From Variovorax sp. PBL-E5 (lineage in GTDB: Bacteria; Pseudomonadota; Gammaproteobacteria; Burkholderiales; Burkholderiaceae_C), in the NCBI RefSeq assembly GCF_901827185.1, contig NZ_LR594671.1:1364001-1428000 (forward strand): a stretch of 64,000 nucleotides of DNA, in the 5' to 3' direction. The notes below the pieces were generated by a model, which saw nothing but the letters and a program-made list of their open reading frames with translations, was not told the origin of the DNA and ran no database searches. Of this stretch, positions 63,307 to 64,000 are shown one piece after another (position 1 is the stretch's first letter; each line of letters opens with the position of its first letter). Made by a program: the position numbers and the translations under genes.

Positions 63307-64000
63307 TCAGCGGGAAATGCTGCCGGGCAGCCAGAGCGCGATCTCCGGCCAGACGACGAGCATCGCCAGCAGCACGAACATGAGCAGATGGAACGGCACC
63401 GTGCCGAGCACCACGTCGGTCAGGCTGCCGCGCGAGATGCTCTGGATGACGAAGAGGTTGATGCCGATCGGCGGCGTGATCTGGCCCATCTCGATGAACA
63501 CCACGACGACGATGCCGAACCAGATCGGATCGATGCCGTAGCTGGCGAGCAGCGGATAGAGCAGCGGCACTGTGATGACGATCATCCCGAGGCTCTCGAC
63601 GAACGCGCCGAGCGCGGTGAAGAGTGCGAGCAGCGCAAGGAAGAACTCGAGCTTGTTGAGATGCAGGCCGACGATGAACCCGGTGATCTGCTCGCCCACG
63701 CCGGCAAAGCTCATGGCATAGGAGAACACGAAGGCGGCGTAGGTGATGAACAGGATGTTCGCGACGACCAGCGACGATCGCTTCAGGCAATCGACGAACT
63801 CCTGCCACGACAGATGGCCCCAGATGCGCGAGATCACGAGGCTGAAGAGACAGCCGGCGCCCGCGGCTTCCGTCGGCGTGCCGATGCCGCTGTAGATCGT
63901 TCCCATGATGGCGGCGATGAGAACGACGAAGGGCACGACGTCGACCAATGCCCTCAGGATCACGCCCGCCGGCAGGGTGCCGGTGTCGCGCGGCGCGATC
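63307..64000 (-). CDS. TRAP transporter large membrane subunit (DctM-like), C-terminal part
   Basis: A C-terminal stretch of ~230 residues running off the right edge of the window. About six helices are visible. DctM landmarks: GIGTPTEAAGAG near the start of this part and EMGQITPPIGINLFVIQSIS. It imports organic acids together with DctP and DctQ partners that must lie beyond the window. It is in the same operon as the lactonase. Confidence 0.9.
   Translation of the reverse strand, partial: IAPRDTGTLPAGVILRALVDVVPFVVLIAAIMGTIYSGIGTPTEAAGAGCLFSLVISRIWGHLSWQEFVDCLKRSSLVVANILFITYAAFVFSYAMSFAGVGEQITGFIVGLHLNKLEFFLALLALFTALGAFVESLGMIVITVPLLYPLLASYGIDPIWFGIVVVVFIEMGQITPPIGINLFVIQSISRGSLTDVVLGTVPFHLLMFVLLAMLVVWPEIALWLPGSISR

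Overview
The window is a high-GC chromosomal segment that looks like a member of the Burkholderiales, probably Comamonadaceae (Variovorax/Acidovorax-like). This rests on gene content: many solute-binding transport systems, tripartite tricarboxylate genes, paired universal stress proteins, a second peptide deformylase, MocR and TRAP genes. There is no rRNA, tRNA or housekeeping marker, so the placement is an inference. I recognised no rRNA, tRNA, intact insertion sequence or CRISPR array.

Layout. (1) 1-12,885 is a stress and low-oxygen block: two HtrA-like proteases (one cut by the window edge), five universal stress proteins, a flavodoxin-like protein, a Nudix hydrolase, a hemerythrin protein, an NRAMP-like transporter, and a phosphoketolase overlapping acetate kinase by 4 nt. 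Six FNR/ANR-type boxes (TTGAY-type half-sites) lie in its intergenic regions. The content resembles the low-oxygen-activated (lxa) locus described in Burkholderia cenocepacia. (2) About 12.9-13.3 kb holds an AlpA-like regulator remnant. (3) 13.3-32.7 kb is a catabolic block. It has an alpha/beta hydrolase, an orphan substrate-binding protein with a truncated permease, a XRE-cupin regulator, a five-gene operon (Rieske oxygenase, reductase, NicX/M29-like protein, peptide-deformylase-family protein, 2-hydroxyacid dehydrogenase), a divergent TetR gene, a class II aldolase, a complete dipeptide-type ABC importer, a second alpha/beta hydrolase, and a class III aminotransferase divergent from a MocR regulator. 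A near-identical palindrome lies upstream of both the Rieske operon and the second hydrolase. (4) 33.2-36.2 kb holds tctD-tctB-tctA without tctC or tctE, with three 24-bp tandem repeats between regulator and transporter. (5) 36.9-47.9 kb holds a small secreted protein, an exopolysaccharide-type sugar transferase, a divergent SRAP protein, and a nonribosomal peptide pair (A-T loading protein plus C-A-T-C-A-T synthetase, no thioesterase) ending against a ketosynthase remnant. (6) 48.5-57.2 kb is a patchwork: an AT-richer stretch with small membrane proteins, an OafA-type acyltransferase, a lone receiver protein, a dual-specificity phosphatase, a glycosyltransferase, and several broken genes (a surface-protein tail, an SDR, a Zn-alcohol dehydrogenase, possibly GlgX). 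(7) 57.4-64.0 kb holds an S53 plus S10 peptidase pair, a lipoprotein divergent from a TetR regulator across two palindromes, an SMP-30 lactonase and the end of a TRAP transporter large subunit.

How the parts may work together. Block 1 reads as an oxygen-limitation module: phosphoketolase plus acetate kinase give ATP from sugar phosphates through acetyl phosphate. Block 3 reads as uptake and oxidative ring cleavage of a nitrogen-containing aromatic or amide-like substrate, in which a deformylase paralogue could process an N-formyl intermediate. The substrate is not known. Block 5 could make a small acylated peptide; hand-read specificity codes suggest Gln-like then Gly.
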